DNA of 64,000 bases from Lepidurus packardi (lineage: Eukaryota; Arthropoda; Branchiopoda; Notostraca; Triopsidae). This document shows positions 52,384 through 64,000 of this stretch, piece after piece. The number at the start of each line of letters is the position of its first letter. Position 1 is the first letter of the stretch. Under the pieces are notes generated by a model. The model was not told the origin of the DNA and did no database searches. It worked only from the letters and a program-made list of their open reading frames with translations. Location of the stretch: contig JAKZAN010000007.1 of assembly GCA_023053545.1 (NCBI GenBank), forward strand, positions 1,736,001 to 1,800,000, written 5' to 3'. Made by a program: the position numbers and the translations under genes.

Positions 52384-52722
52384 GAGCATCGTTGAGGGTT
52401 TCACTATGGCGGTGGCTAACCTTAGACAGCAGTGGCGGTCTTTGGCGGGCAATTCCTATTGAAATCATCTTTGGAGGTTTTCATTATGGCGGTGGCTAAC
52501 CTTAGACAGCAGTGGCGGTCTTTGGCGGGCAATTCATGATGAAGATATCATTGGGGGGTTTTCATTGTGAGGGTGGCAAACCTTAGACAGCAGTGGCGGT
52601 CTTTGGCCGGCAATTCCTATTGAAAACATCGTTGGCGGTTTTCATTATGGCGGTCGCTAACCTTAGACAGCAGTGGCGGTCTTTGGCGGGCAGTTCGAAC
52701 GTTAATTATGGCGGTGGCTAAC
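52384..52722 (+). repeat. Tandem array, about 80-bp unit, four and a half copies, carrying ATGGCGG
   Basis: The unit contains ATGGCGGTGGCTAACCTTAG followed by ACAGCAGTGGCGGTCTTTGG. The ATGGCGG start recurs at 52406, 52486, 52647 and 52708; the third copy at about 52567 has diverged to GTGAGGG. Periods are 80, 81, 80 and 61 bp. Copies are very similar in the core and vary in the short linker. No open frame runs through the array, so it is not a coding repeat. Confidence 0.88.
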
Positions 52723-55122
52723 CTAATCAGTGCGATATCCGTGTTCCGCGTTCGTCCTGCGATATCAGTGTTCAGTTTTGTGGCTACAACGCCTGGAACC
52801 CTGTCTGGAGGGATTGGCTGAGTATCAACATCAACGAGGGGAGAGACGCCAGCATTGCTCGCTGGCTGATGGCCAGGGATGCGAATCTACTGCAGGGGTT
52901 TAGTTCTTTGCCGGGACCGTAAAGGAAAGCGAAATGTAAGTTTTCTTTTGAATGCGTTTAACAATTTGATTAATTGGTCTTTTTTTTTTCTTATTATAGT
53001 TGAAGTGGAAATGAAGCAACAATCTCAAGTGATCCATCGCGGTATTGCCTCGTTCCCATGATGCGAATTTGCCCGCAGCGTGTCAGAGAACCGCAGATTC
53101 TCCATCGTCTAGCTTCCAGAAGGTGAATTAGTTTCACATATAAATAAGGATCTAATAATGGTGAATTACAATGGAAGAACGACAACAGTTGATGACTCAA
53201 CTTTTGTTAGGCAGAATACCTGATCAAGCAGGAAATGATTGGGATTCTCTATTTGAAATCAGCGTCCAGGATCGGATCAATTTGCTCGTCGTTTTCGTAA
53301 TTTAATTTGGTCCCTTACAAGATTATGTCGGCCCTTCACTCGTCGGCCTTGTGTCACAATCCGGCGGCCTTCTTTCGAGTAGTCCTTGTGTCGCGTTGCC
53401 ATTAGCCCTAGCCCCCTTCCAGAAACATTGCTCTAGCGCTGTCTTCCAAATCTGCAAAGCACCCTGTGGGTTCGACGTTGTGTATTATCGTAAAAGTTTT
53501 GAGAAGAATTGTTTCGTATTTTTTTGTTTTTCTTGTAAAATATATCCCTCCAGAAACATTGTTCTAGTGCTGCGTTCTAAATCTGTTGGAATTTTTGTTC
53601 TGTGACTTTTCTTAGCACCCTAAATGTTGTAAAAACATCTATAAAAGCAACATATGAACCAAGGTAATATGGAGTATAGATATAAATGAAGTGTATATAT
53701 AGGTTAGGTTTGGTATATATAAGCATGTGGTATATATATAGGTATATATATTGGTAAATATACGTATATATAAAAGCAAAATATGGACTAAGCTCGTATA
53801 CACTGTCCATGGGATCTTTTTGCTCGATTTATAAATATATGACGTTTCACCTATAGATATACCTTATATTCTCTGGAAGTTTGCGTTATTATATTTTATT
53901 TCTTTGTATGTATTTCAAATGTAATAAAAAAATCAGTACTTGATTTCTGTCTACGAGTCAAAATCTCTCAAAATAATTACAAAGCCATATGTTGGTTTTA
54001 AATTTCAAATATATTCATGCAAGTCTTTCAGCCACTAACAGCAACTGAGATCACTAAGATCACCTACTGTGTATATTTAGAACACTTATGGCGTTGTTCT
54101 TTAAGATAAGGGAAAGATGCTACAAGTATACTTCCACGCAAATTCGATCTTCAATGTGCCAGCACTTAGTTTACAAAATATCCAAACGCCAAACCTCCGA
54201 CGTTTAGTGTTGTATTGCAATGTGATACTTACAAAACCGATAGTGGACGACGTCTGGCCTTCAGCTCTTGATTAAATGATGAAAAGAAAAAACACGTAAA
54301 CAATGCTGCGATCCATTATAAATTATTTTTGTCCAACAAAATACACTCATTATATACAAAGTCTGCGACCAAATATTCAGCTCTGTACAGAACAAGGAGA
54401 TGACAGCAGGAAGAGGGAAACTTGATAGATATATAATACAAATTACAAAACAGTTAAACATCTCACGGCTATAGTCGACCACGCTCAAATCAGAAGCACA
54501 ATTCGTAAGGCCCTACCTGGTTTCCTCAACCGAGATTATAGGACATGGATATGACTCTTTGCCCAAAAACTGTCTACGTCAGTATGTTCGTCGCTCCAAA
54601 GTGTCTTTCCGCGTAAAAAGCTGAGGCAAGGTTAACAAAGCATTCTAAGTCAAGTCAATTAATGAGGCTAAATGTCATCTAACCATAAGGGCTTTGTCAA
54701 CTCGGCCAAAAAGCCTACTGCATCCTCGCACAATTTCACAATAAAAAAAATAAAATGGCAAGCATTTCCAGTAACGCGACATCCATCCATGAGTTCGCTC
54801 TTGTATCCGACCTGAATCCCCAAGTTAAACCAGTAAAAAGTCAAAACGGTTCTCCCAGTATCTCCTTCCTTAACCTTTGCTCCGTTGTCAAACAAAAGCG
54901 CCTTAAGGAAAGAAAGCAAGGAATGGGAATGTGTGACCTATTAAAATCTCCTTTAGCTGCACTTGGTATCACACGGCAAGAAACTGCATCTTTGACAACG
55001 ACACCCGTTTCAAAAAAATTTTCTGACATATTTATAGCTGCTCATTGCACTGTCTGGATTGCGATTTCTTAAACACAATGCCCACTAATCAAGTAGCTTA
55101 TCCCGCGTACTGCATAGCTCGT
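52723..55122. other. Intergenic and semaphorin 3' flank
   Basis: Mostly AT-rich DNA with a TATA-type simple repeat at about 53685-53780. The right part must contain the 3' untranslated region of the semaphorin ending at 55123 (minus strand). Open frames such as 54755-55072 and 54668-54919 overlap each other on opposite strands and show no domain. Confidence 0.45.
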
Positions 55123-58100
55123 TTATAAGTAGACTTTCTTGACACTACGTGTGGTACCAAAGCCGTCCCCTAAGTTTTTCTGGGTTCGCAGTGTCCCAAA
55201 ATTTTCGGTACCATTACCGCACGCCCCGGGACCAAAATTACTTTGATGGCTGCGGACCGAACCGCCGTAAGCATCGCGACTTCGGAAACTCGAGTAGTGA
55301 TCACCGCTACGGCTCGGTGGGGCGTAATTCTCGGTAAAAGGGAAGAGACTACCGTTGCCAGTTACGTTCGCTGTCGACGGGTCGAAAAGAGTATTGTTAA
55401 CGTTGGCATTGTTGGCCAGCTTCCTTAACGTGGCTTTAGGAGACGGGTGCGTGACCAATGGAAGTGTAGCTTGCGCTTGATTCAAATTGCACGACTTGTT
55501 CAAGGTCGGAACTAAGATGGGTTCGGCATACGTAGCTTCTTCTTGCGTAAGTAGTTTGGGGTCGTGATTAAGGCGACTATTCGAAAGAAGAACACGTATA
55601 TAGTAATCTACACACTTTACTTATCAAGTTGATGAGTGCTCATGGATCTGAACTGAATTTACCTTCTCATGTGATGATTTTGACGCTGTTCGAAATACTC
55701 GTACTCTGTATCAGGATACGGCATGTTATCGTCTTCGTCTTTGCGGCATTTCCGTCCACAGCAATAGCCCAAGACAAAACCCAAAAACAGGGCTGCCAAA
55801 GAACCCGCAGCTACAGCAATGGCTAAGGTTTCTACTGTATACAAAGCTGGGGATTCGTCAGGGGCGACTTTGGGATCTGGTCAACAAAACCAATTGGTTA
55901 GATGGCAGCGCTCAGCGAACACTATTAATCACATACCATCGCTAACGTCTTCGCCGCCTTCACTGACATCGTCCGGGTTCAGAACATCATCTTCGGAATG
56001 TTCCTGATGCAATTCTTTTCCTGTTCTGGAAGATGAAGATTGGGCAGCATCGGGGTTCAAAAGCGAAGGTTCTGCAATGCTGGAAGACGATACAAACCCC
56101 CCGTGGCTATTTATCGAACCAGCTTTGTGATGTCCTTTGGCTAGAGTTACACAAATCACATGAGCAAGAGCACCAAAAGCGCTTATTAAGATCAATGACG
56201 TAATGTAGCTTCCATTACCTCCATGGCCAACAGACTCGGAACAGGATTCATGAATGCCAGTGTTAATGTTTTGAAAGTAATTGGCTCCCGTACTCCACGG
56301 CCCCAAAACTTGGCACTTGTGCTTTCTTTTGTCCCACGCGCAATAAGGATCACGGGATTTAACACACTCGCTACACGAAAAAGACAATAGAATTTTCGTT
56401 AGTATGATTACGCCATTCAACACGCAAAAACTATACTAAAAAGAGAGCTAAAAAAACAAAGCAATTTTACCTGCAGATGTACTTTTTCTCATAGCAACGT
56501 TGCAGCTTAATGGCTGCAATTTGTCCATTAGATATGACAACCAATTTGGCCTCACTGTGATCATTGCTTTCGGCTCCATTCTTGTTCCGATGAATGTACA
56601 AATTGGTAACGGACACGGATTGAGGAAATACGTCAATCTCTTCCACGACCACGGCCTGAGTCTCAGTCCGAACGGCCTTTATGACCTTCCCGTTATCTAC
56701 GATCGGAAAAAGGAGATGAATTTGTTAGGAACTGAAGGAGAGCTGGGGAAAAAAGTACCTGTCCCAATAAACATGACGTCATACGTTTTGCCATCCGGGG
56801 TCTTTACTTGCGGATCCACGATGATTTTAGTGAAGCGATGACTGTAAATGAAACTATACGTTAAAGGCAACCAATCCGGGAAAGCCATAGTAAAAAAAAA
56901 AAAAAAAAAAACCTACTGGAATCCTGTTCGAACAAGTAAAGGTTGATTATATAACGACGAAACGGCTTCGTCCATTAGTGAGTGGGTCTTGATGAAATTA
57001 AGCGTCATGTCAGGCAGCGTTAACGAGTCATTCACACACTGACCAGGTCTAGGTTCAGGAACCTATAACAGAAAGATAAAAAACGGTCAAATACAGAAGT
57101 TGCAACCAGCGAACTTTCTGCTTTTACTCCGTCTTACTTTGTGAGGAGGGACCGATAGCCAATTGGCATTGAGGGCGGCTTGTTCTTTAAATGCACCTTC
57201 GAACGCCTTGGCGATATCTTGCATTCGAAAAGCGCACACTGCTGAGCCTGCAATGGCGTTAAGCGGCGTGCTAAAAGTGGCGTAGACTATATCTTCTTTT
57301 TTGCCCTGGTGCCGACTTTCAAAAGGTCCAGACATGGATTCTATAAAGCAGCGAACCAACAAAAAAAAAAGATCAAAAGTTTGCACTTTTTTTTTTTTAA
57401 GTGAAGAATGATCTAATGTCACACTTACGAATTTCATCGAAATAGAATGGGAAATCTCCCGGGACTGAACAATTTAACCGGGCTTTAAGAAACGAAGTCC
57501 ACCGGAAACGGAATTTATGGGGTCCACCACGGTCATGTTTGCATATCCTCGCGATCCGTGAATAAACAGTCTAAATTAAAAAGTAAATATTCACAGACTT
57601 AGTTTTATTCCTAGAAATATAAGGAAACTTACTTTTCCGCAATTCATGTACTCGATGGCGGTTTCACGAAACAAAAAGTACACAAAGTCTCCAAAAGTAA
57701 ATGAGCTAACGTAATTAGGACCTTTTTCAAAAAACATGGAGAAAATTAGGTGTAATTTTCCCTTTTTCCTTTTTATTTTTGTGAAATTAACCCACCATTA
57801 AGACTAGTGGCGTCGTATTGTTCCGTTCTTAAAGGCTCGCGATAAATGAGGGGGTCCATGCCCGAAAAATCCGCCACGGTTCCCACAAACAATTCTCCAT
57901 CTGTACAAACACAAAAAAGAAAGATTGCCAAATTAATTTCCAGTTTATTCTCTTCTCCTCTTCAAAAGTTCTCGTGTAAATCATACACGAAGAGCATTAG
58001 GCGCACGGGGCAAACAGCAGGCGATGCAGTTTGCCAAGATCTACTTGCAAAGGAAGATAACAGGTGGCAAATGTACATCCCAAAAATTACATGTTACATC

Positions 58101-61100
58101 ACAGGAAATAACTAGGTACACATTTCATCTAAAGTGTTTAAAAAGAAAATTACGGAAAGGAGAGCATGACAGCACTGAAGAGGTCACCCCTAGTGAGTTT
58201 TGCTTCCTTCGTGAAAAGCCATGACCACAAAAAAATGCAATGAAACGCTATAACACAGTGGGGGTTATGCAGGGGCAAAATTGACAATCATTACGTTTCG
58301 CATGAACACGAAATGAGGTCCCCCCACGTATGGCCAGATGGATGTAATGCAAATCCTATACTGCTGCAACGCAAGGTGAGGGATTTACGTTACGAGATGG
58401 TTTTCGCCCTAACGATCATAGTCAATCTGTGTTCAAAATGCTAATTAAATTCAGCTGGATGAACCTAAATTCCGGCGAAAATGCAATGTGTCTCAAAGAC
58501 GCCTTTGTTTAATAGCACGTCTGAACATTAAGAGTTAAAGCAAAACATGTAGTACCAGTTAACCCTTTACGACTTTCCCTGAACTCTCCGAGCAAGAAGC
58601 TCTGGTTAAAAGTCAAAACGGTTCGACTGAAAAAAAACCCTTCTAAATCTATTTTTTTTTAATTGTCTTGATCTAGCATAAGGGATATCTCCCCTGTACT
58701 TCTATATTTTCCCATTCGTGCAGGCTACTCGTGCACCATCGATAAAATGTCACCAGATATTACGAAAAAAATCTGATTAAAAATTAAAGCTAACAAAAAA
58801 TGTAATTGTAGGAAAGTGCTTTACCAACAAGGACAGCTGTGCTGTTATGATTTGGGTCGTAGGGGCTCAAGCCTTGTCCATTAAATTGCTTATCCATCGC
58901 GTACACGCCATCCTGCAATATAAAATGGGGGGGGGGGGGGGAAATAAGATCATGCATAACGTTAGTAGCCACACACGACAAAACCATAAGCAACTACTAT
59001 CTTCGCCACAGATGGCAGTCATGTTGCACAAAGAAAATATCCGAGGATCCTGAACTGCGTCACGGAGAATCTATTTTGGGGCTCTGATTTCCAATTCAAG
59101 CGTCTCTCTTCAGACAGGATAGACAAATGGACGTCACAGGAGTCAAGTGATGTTCGGAACGCAGTCAAGCAACGGAAACGAATCGCTGATGTGTATCGTG
59201 CAGAAGTGACATTCTCTAGTGTCTGCTTCTCTTTATTTTTTTGCACTCGCGACTTTTGCGAGCGTGACACAAGTCCGCTGTCCATTAGAGGCTAAAAGTA
59301 ACCCCGCAAAAGTCAAACAAGCTTTAATGAAGACGCGTTGGGAACACGGCTACCAGGAAAAGGGGGCGTCTCTCTTTTTCCCCCTCTTTCCCTCCCGCCT
59401 GGTACAATGCATCGATATCGATCACGAAACTGACGTCACCTCTTTCCGTCAATCTACTCCGCGGTTTCGGTGCTCCGTATTCTGGCATCAATGTAGTGGT
59501 CTCAGTGCCATGCCAGTATCGAGGGAAATTGTAAATCGTTAGAGAGTTGCTAGCGAAGTAAATCAAGTTTGTTGCTTCAAGAATACTGGCGCTACCCCGA
59601 GATTTGGCCTCTTTTGCTGTCTCCATAGGAAAGTAACAAAGGCGAAACTGACGTTAATCGTGATGGAACGGGAGGTCCATGGGTAGTTACGTTTTGCCAA
59701 ACGTTTTCTGTCTTTTATTTCTTCTACTGCGCATGTAAGCCGGTATCGCCTGTAACTTCTATCTCCTTAATTGAACAAGAAAAGCTAAGCAAAAAATTCC
59801 CTTCCCATGCACTCCCCTTCGCTGGCACGAAATGGCACTTCAACGCCTCATTACAGAGCAGACTTAATTAACTTGGGTGGGTTACAAGACTATAAGATCC
59901 AAGTTCAATTTTGCATTTTCTAACAAGGAAATGAGGCACAGGTGCAGCTGATGAAATTTTCAGCCTTCATGATTCAAGCTGTTTCATCTAGGCCTCAATA
60001 TCTCGTCAGTTTTTTACCCCTGTCCTACGGATTTGGGATTTACTTAATCGATCCCAGACACTAATAATATCCATATAGATACGCGAAACTTGCCCGAAGC
60101 GCTGAACACAAAATTAAGCGTTCTGAAACGCTGGTTTCGGGGAAACTGTGCCACTGCTGTTTATTTTGTCGGACTAAATGAAAACAGGCAAAGTGGAAAG
60201 GGAATTTGGACGGAGATATTGATCCGTTGGATAAAGCTGCGGGACAAAAGCATTTGAAAAACCTGTCGCTCTGCTCGATTGGGTGCAAAAGGTTGACAAC
60301 TCGAAGCAGCAGAATCAAGCAATTTCCCTATATATCGACCCTGCGGCCTTTGGTGGAAAAGTTCAAGCTGTAAGTGGAATCACCGGAAATGCATCAAGTA
60401 ATTCGCCTTCTGGGGAGGGAAGAAAGACCTTTACCATTTTCTTTAACAGGTTATAGAGACATACAAAGTTCCTTGATGACTCAAGACAGCGCCAGCTTCT
60501 CTATGAAACTCGGAAGCCTGTCGAAATCCATTTAGCTGTTTTCGCTTTGGTCCTGGTGATGGTTAAGAATCCGAAACGTGCCTTTTCTTAGCGAAAGTCA
60601 AAGAAAAGCTCTTCTTGCATGACCAGAGCCCTTTTGAACCTCTTTACGTGCAATGCTTCTAACTAAGCTGTTCGGGAAGTGTTCCTTTCTTTCGTTTTTT
60701 TTGGCCACTGCGGCTCGCTTTTCCAGACTTAACACATCTTCCCACGTCAAACGGTACGATTAAAAAGTGCCCTTGCCAGGTTATCGATTAGAAGGCAATT
60801 ACAAACTAACAAATATATACCTTGTACTGGTATTCACGGCACATGGGCTTGTACGCATTGGTTCCGCAGAGCAGCAATTTTCCTCCAGGTTTCAGCGCCA
60901 AAACTCGGATGTAATTCTGGCATTCTTGCTGTAAGGGTAAGACACAAAAAAGGTTAGTCAATCAGTCTTTGCCACGGTGCACAGCTTGCCAAAACAGCAC
61001 AGCAACATACAATTGAGGATAGGAAAAATATTCTATGCAAATCAACGCTCAATATATCGTTGCAAAAACAAGAAAGGGAGGTAAATATAAGCCATCGAAT

Positions 61101-63266
61101 CATGCACATACTTGAAATCATGAAGCAATACAACTATTTGCGGGCATTTATTGTATAATTTCCCCTTACCTCGCTTCTGCCTTTCAGAAGACACAGATCC
61201 ACATGGGCGTTTTCAGCATACCACTCCAATTTCTGCAACGAAAGCAAACAAGACGCATAAAGACTAACCGTCGGAAAATGTGAACTAACTCATAATGTAT
61301 GAGCCTGGCATCCAAACAGACACGGCACGAGTCAGGAAAGGGGCATTATGGTATAGGGCTTTTTTACGATGTCACATTAAACCCGGGGTAAAAGAAGTAA
61401 TTTCTACCAAAAGGGTGTTACTGCGAGGCTATATCCATTACGCGAAACAAAAATTACTGCAAAAGATTTAGGTCCTCTATGGTACTCTTCTATTTACCCT
61501 TTCATTTTTTGCTTATTTTCTTAGAAGAATTACTTTGGAGCTCTTTGTCTATAAGCATAAAATAAAGTCCAAATACCCTCAAGTACAAAATAAAAGTACT
61601 GTTTACGTCATTATTACTTCATATTTGAAATTAACCAAAAATATCCTATAATCTAGAAACACAATTAGCAACTACGTAATAGAGTAGGTTCTTAAATAAA
61701 GTATTTGGCGAACAATACATTGTGAAGACTGTAATACCAAGACGAGAACTAATAATAAAAAAAAAAATTATATATATGGTTAGCATATATATTGTTAAAG
61801 GATTTGAAATTGTATGCGACACTAGTCGTGGCCCCTGTTTCAAACTAAGAAAATCCATAACGCAAGGGGAAATGGTGTTATTGAAACAAGGGAGGGGTAG
61901 TTAACCTTGTTCTTACTTCCTTTATAACGTTTCTTTTTGCCAGTTGCAAACGACGTAGTTAAAGGCTCAAACTGTAAAAAAAAAAGTAAATTGTGTTGCT
62001 CTGGGTGGCTCCCTATAGTAAATGCCCTTTTAAATGACGTACTTCCCAGTCCTGACATCCAAGACCTAAATGGAGCAACCTGGGGATTGGAATATCCATA
62101 ACGGGGTTCCCGACATGCTGGAAGACAGGTGAGATGAAACATGGGTTGTGTACGTGGTATAGTATACAGTACCTTTCTATGCTCCTCGTTATATACCACA
62201 TATTGGTTACCGAGTCAATTTACCCACGCGAAAAGGGTTTCCTGCGCTCACGTACAGTACGTATACAACGCATAAGCGGACAAAGGGGCATGAAATAAAT
62301 CATTCAGTTGGTGGTAAGTAGGGGAGGGACGCAGACAATTTGGTACAGCTTCGAATAGTTTGCTATCTAACCTCTTAAATCCAGGCTGCGTTTTACTGGT
62401 TTCTTGCGTTCTAGCGTTGGGATACTATCAACCTGGACAGCTCGGAAAGAACCCGGGCTCCCACACCGCACACACACCCAAGTCTAAGGTATCAGTCTAT
62501 TGATCAGCATTTTCGCTGGCGTTGCTACCCATTTCCCGCCCCTTTTTACCTAAAACTCTAGTGTCATACAATTCCTTGCCCCCTCGGCAGCTCTGAGCTC
62601 CACGTCCTCTTTTTTTTAATGAAAACGCCAAAAAACGATCGGCTTTCGCCCTCGCCGCTTCGTTACGGCGACCTGGAAGATGTTATAACGGTAGCAAACA
62701 ACGTCTCGGCTCCCGGAGGACTCACCACACGTAGCCCAGTGCCGAGAATACATTCCGTTTCTTTTGCCTCGCGCTCTGCTGTTCGCTCTCCCTCTCTGCG
62801 TCAGTCTTGGAATACTTCCGCGGAGGAATATGTCCGTAGGTTGAAATTGGGGTACTTGGGGTCTTCCTGCAAAGAACCAATGAAGCATAGGGCCAAAAAG
62901 GCAAGGGCGGGCGCACAATTTACGAAGTAAGCGATGGAAAGATCTTCCGAGCCCGGTAAAAGGGTGTCAAGTACTACCCTACCTCGTAATAAAAACAAGA
63001 GTTTTAGGGTACATTTTCTTTAGTATTACTGACTCTCCGTACCAATTTACTCCCAAAAGTACCACACTACGCTAGGGAATATTAGGCAATTATACTTTTC
63101 ACCGCGAATAGACACTGTCTAGCACAATTTTTTAACATGTATTTTCTTAGAGGAAATACAAAATGCGAGATACTATCCGGCCCTAATAGAAGAGGACTAA
63201 ACAAATATCGGAGCTCTTACCTGTACTTCCGTGAGGGTTGAAAGACTCAAGTTATATACGGCATTC
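55123..63266 (-). CDS. Sema1a: Transmembrane semaphorin, Sema-1a type (5' end outside window)
   Basis: Class-1 semaphorins are membrane guidance cues that bind plexin A. Exons: 63221-63266, 61170-61232, 60821-60928, 58825-58912, 57796-57900, 57633-57721, 57429-57570, 57138-57340, 56917-57062, 56759-56841, 56471-56696, 55937-56370 (probably split by an intron at 56141-56218), 55663-55876, 55123-55576. The sema domain is clear ([59 protein letters not shown]). A PSI module follows ([18 protein letters not shown]). There is no Ig domain, as in class 1. One membrane segment ([20 protein letters not shown]) and a basic-then-acidic tail follow. About 799 residues are present; the first about 100, with the signal peptide, must lie beyond 63267. 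Phases all agree. Confidence 0.93.
56141..56218 (-). other. Sema1a: In-frame 78-bp intron (or retained segment) in semaphorin exon
   Basis: Within the otherwise open exon 55937-56370, the minus strand has donor GGAG/GTAATG (intron first base 56218) and acceptor AACTCTAG/CC (last base 56141). Length 78 is a multiple of three, contains no stop, and matches the size of other introns here. If spliced, the protein reads ...[12 protein letters not shown]...; if kept, it inserts a hydrophobic run ([20 protein letters not shown]) that would be a second membrane segment. Class-1 semaphorins have one, so splicing is the likelier default. Confidence 0.55.
58913..60820. other. Sema1a: Semaphorin intron (1.9 kb)
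   Basis: Lies between exons 60821-60928 and 58825-58912. A G homopolymer of about 15 bases occurs at 58927-58941, 14 bp from the exon. No gene or recognisable mobile element is seen; open frames on both strands at 59219-59626 overlap and look non-coding. Confidence 0.6.
61233..63220. other. Sema1a: Semaphorin intron (2.0 kb)
   Basis: Separates exons 63221-63266 and 61170-61232. A more GC-rich patch at about 62620-62930 has overlapping open frames on both strands (62619-62930 plus, 62616-62918 minus) that I cannot assign; they are probably chance. No repeat of note. Confidence 0.6.
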
Positions 63267-64000
63267 CTATCAAAAGAAAAGAAATGAAATATTATTTATC
63301 TTTTAGACCCATCATACTCAACGTGTACCATCGTTCAGGTATTGCCTATGTGAGTATTCTATTGCCCTCTTTCTCTTATTTCTTTCGTTGTCCCTACTAT
63401 CTTATCGTCGTCATCATACACAAGAGGACATACAGGAAACAAGATACTGAACAAGCAAGATAAACATCGCCTTCATTACTCCTTCACTCCTCATTGACTT
63501 GACTATGGCTATTATGGACTCGGGAAGTGCTCTTCAAACTTGCTTCTGGTGCACGTGTTACGTACATGTCTGGAAAACTCCCCCTCGATTCTAATATAAC
63601 ATTGTTATACCGACGATTGTATGATAGGTTACTGAATTTCCTTGTGCTCTCATCTATTAAGGCTCCGGTATACCTTAGCTCAGGATGGCCGGTTAACATG
63701 GGGGAATTTGGAACAAGTTTTCCTTTAAACCAGAGCAATTTAATGAAAAAAAATTGAGAATACGCACGAGCATACTAACAGCTGATGCATAACTAAATCC
63801 ACCTTCTTCCAATGAATAATAAATTACTAACATTCAAATCAAGTTTGCAACTATGTGAAATAATTTGCCTAATACCCTTTGGTTGTGCACTAGCTGCTAA
63901 AACAGAAAAGCTTTAGATTTTGCTTTAGATTGCTTACAAATCTGACGTGACAAGCCGTTTTCGAGAAATCTTATCAAGACTCTGGTTCCGAATGTTCGAC
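63267..64000. other. Sema1a: 5' semaphorin intron, truncated by window end
   Basis: Begins at the acceptor of exon 63221-63266, which starts in phase 2, so at least one further upstream coding exon is required. I found no sequence here resembling the N-terminal sema segment or a signal peptide. Confidence 0.6.

Noticed and set aside
55937-56370. Second constitutive transmembrane segment in the semaphorin
   Set aside because: The hydrophobic stretch coincides exactly with a 78-bp GT-AG segment, so an unspliced intron is the simpler explanation; kept as a finding and not as a domain.

Overview
The window is nuclear DNA of an animal, almost certainly an arthropod and possibly a crustacean of the Daphnia type. 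It carries intron-rich genes with mostly short GT-AG introns (about 50-90 bp), moderately AT-rich intergenic DNA, an invertebrate class-1 transmembrane semaphorin, and a neurobeachin with a long acidic central exon. No bacterial operons, CRISPR arrays or intact viruses were seen. The species assignment is inference.

Layout. (1) About 4532-27559, minus strand: the N-terminal two thirds of neurobeachin, 37 coding exons that I could chain in phase from the start codon at 27557-27559 to the beginning of the PH-BEACH module. The PH, BEACH and WD40 exons are not in the window, and 1-4531 looks like a long intron or intergenic DNA. (2) 28251-32394, minus strand: a complete C3G/RapGEF1 gene in 16 exons, with Crk-SH3-binding proline motifs, a REM domain and a CDC25-type RapGEF domain. 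(3) About 33554-35890, plus strand: an unrecognised Ser/Thr-rich protein with a furin-like RQKR site directly before three membrane segments. (4) 36353-41364, minus strand: a secreted Thr-rich protein of about 1,210 residues, convergent with (3). (5) 41.4-47.7 kb: no gene recognised. (6) 47697-49195, plus strand: a small secreted Cys-rich, Ly6-like gene and a broken copy of it about 0.7 kb upstream. (7) About 51.4-52.8 kb: no convincing gene, but a cluster of YY1/Pho-type motifs including an ~80-bp tandem array. (8) 55123-63266, minus strand: a transmembrane semaphorin (Sema-1a type) lacking its first exons, which lie beyond 64000.

Mobile and repeat DNA: a Tigger/pogo-type element in a neurobeachin intron (8541-9321); a 268-bp fold-back repeat in neurobeachin intron 1 (19854-20121); a second TIR element containing two perfect palindromes (32823-33441); and a hAT-like MITE with an exact 8-bp target duplication (35088-35365).

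Neurobeachin (membrane traffic, PKA anchoring), C3G (Crk to Rap1 signalling) and Sema-1a (axon guidance) are all neuronal or adhesion genes, but they are independent neighbours and not a pathway cluster. Summing exon phases shows one missing base in neurobeachin (about 16018-16022) and one extra base in C3G (about 31260-31264). These look like consensus indels, not true gene loss. I found no clear previously undescribed multi-gene system. The most novel-looking items are the orphan three-membrane-segment protein, a possible in-frame retained intron in the semaphorin, and the YY1/Pho-motif array.
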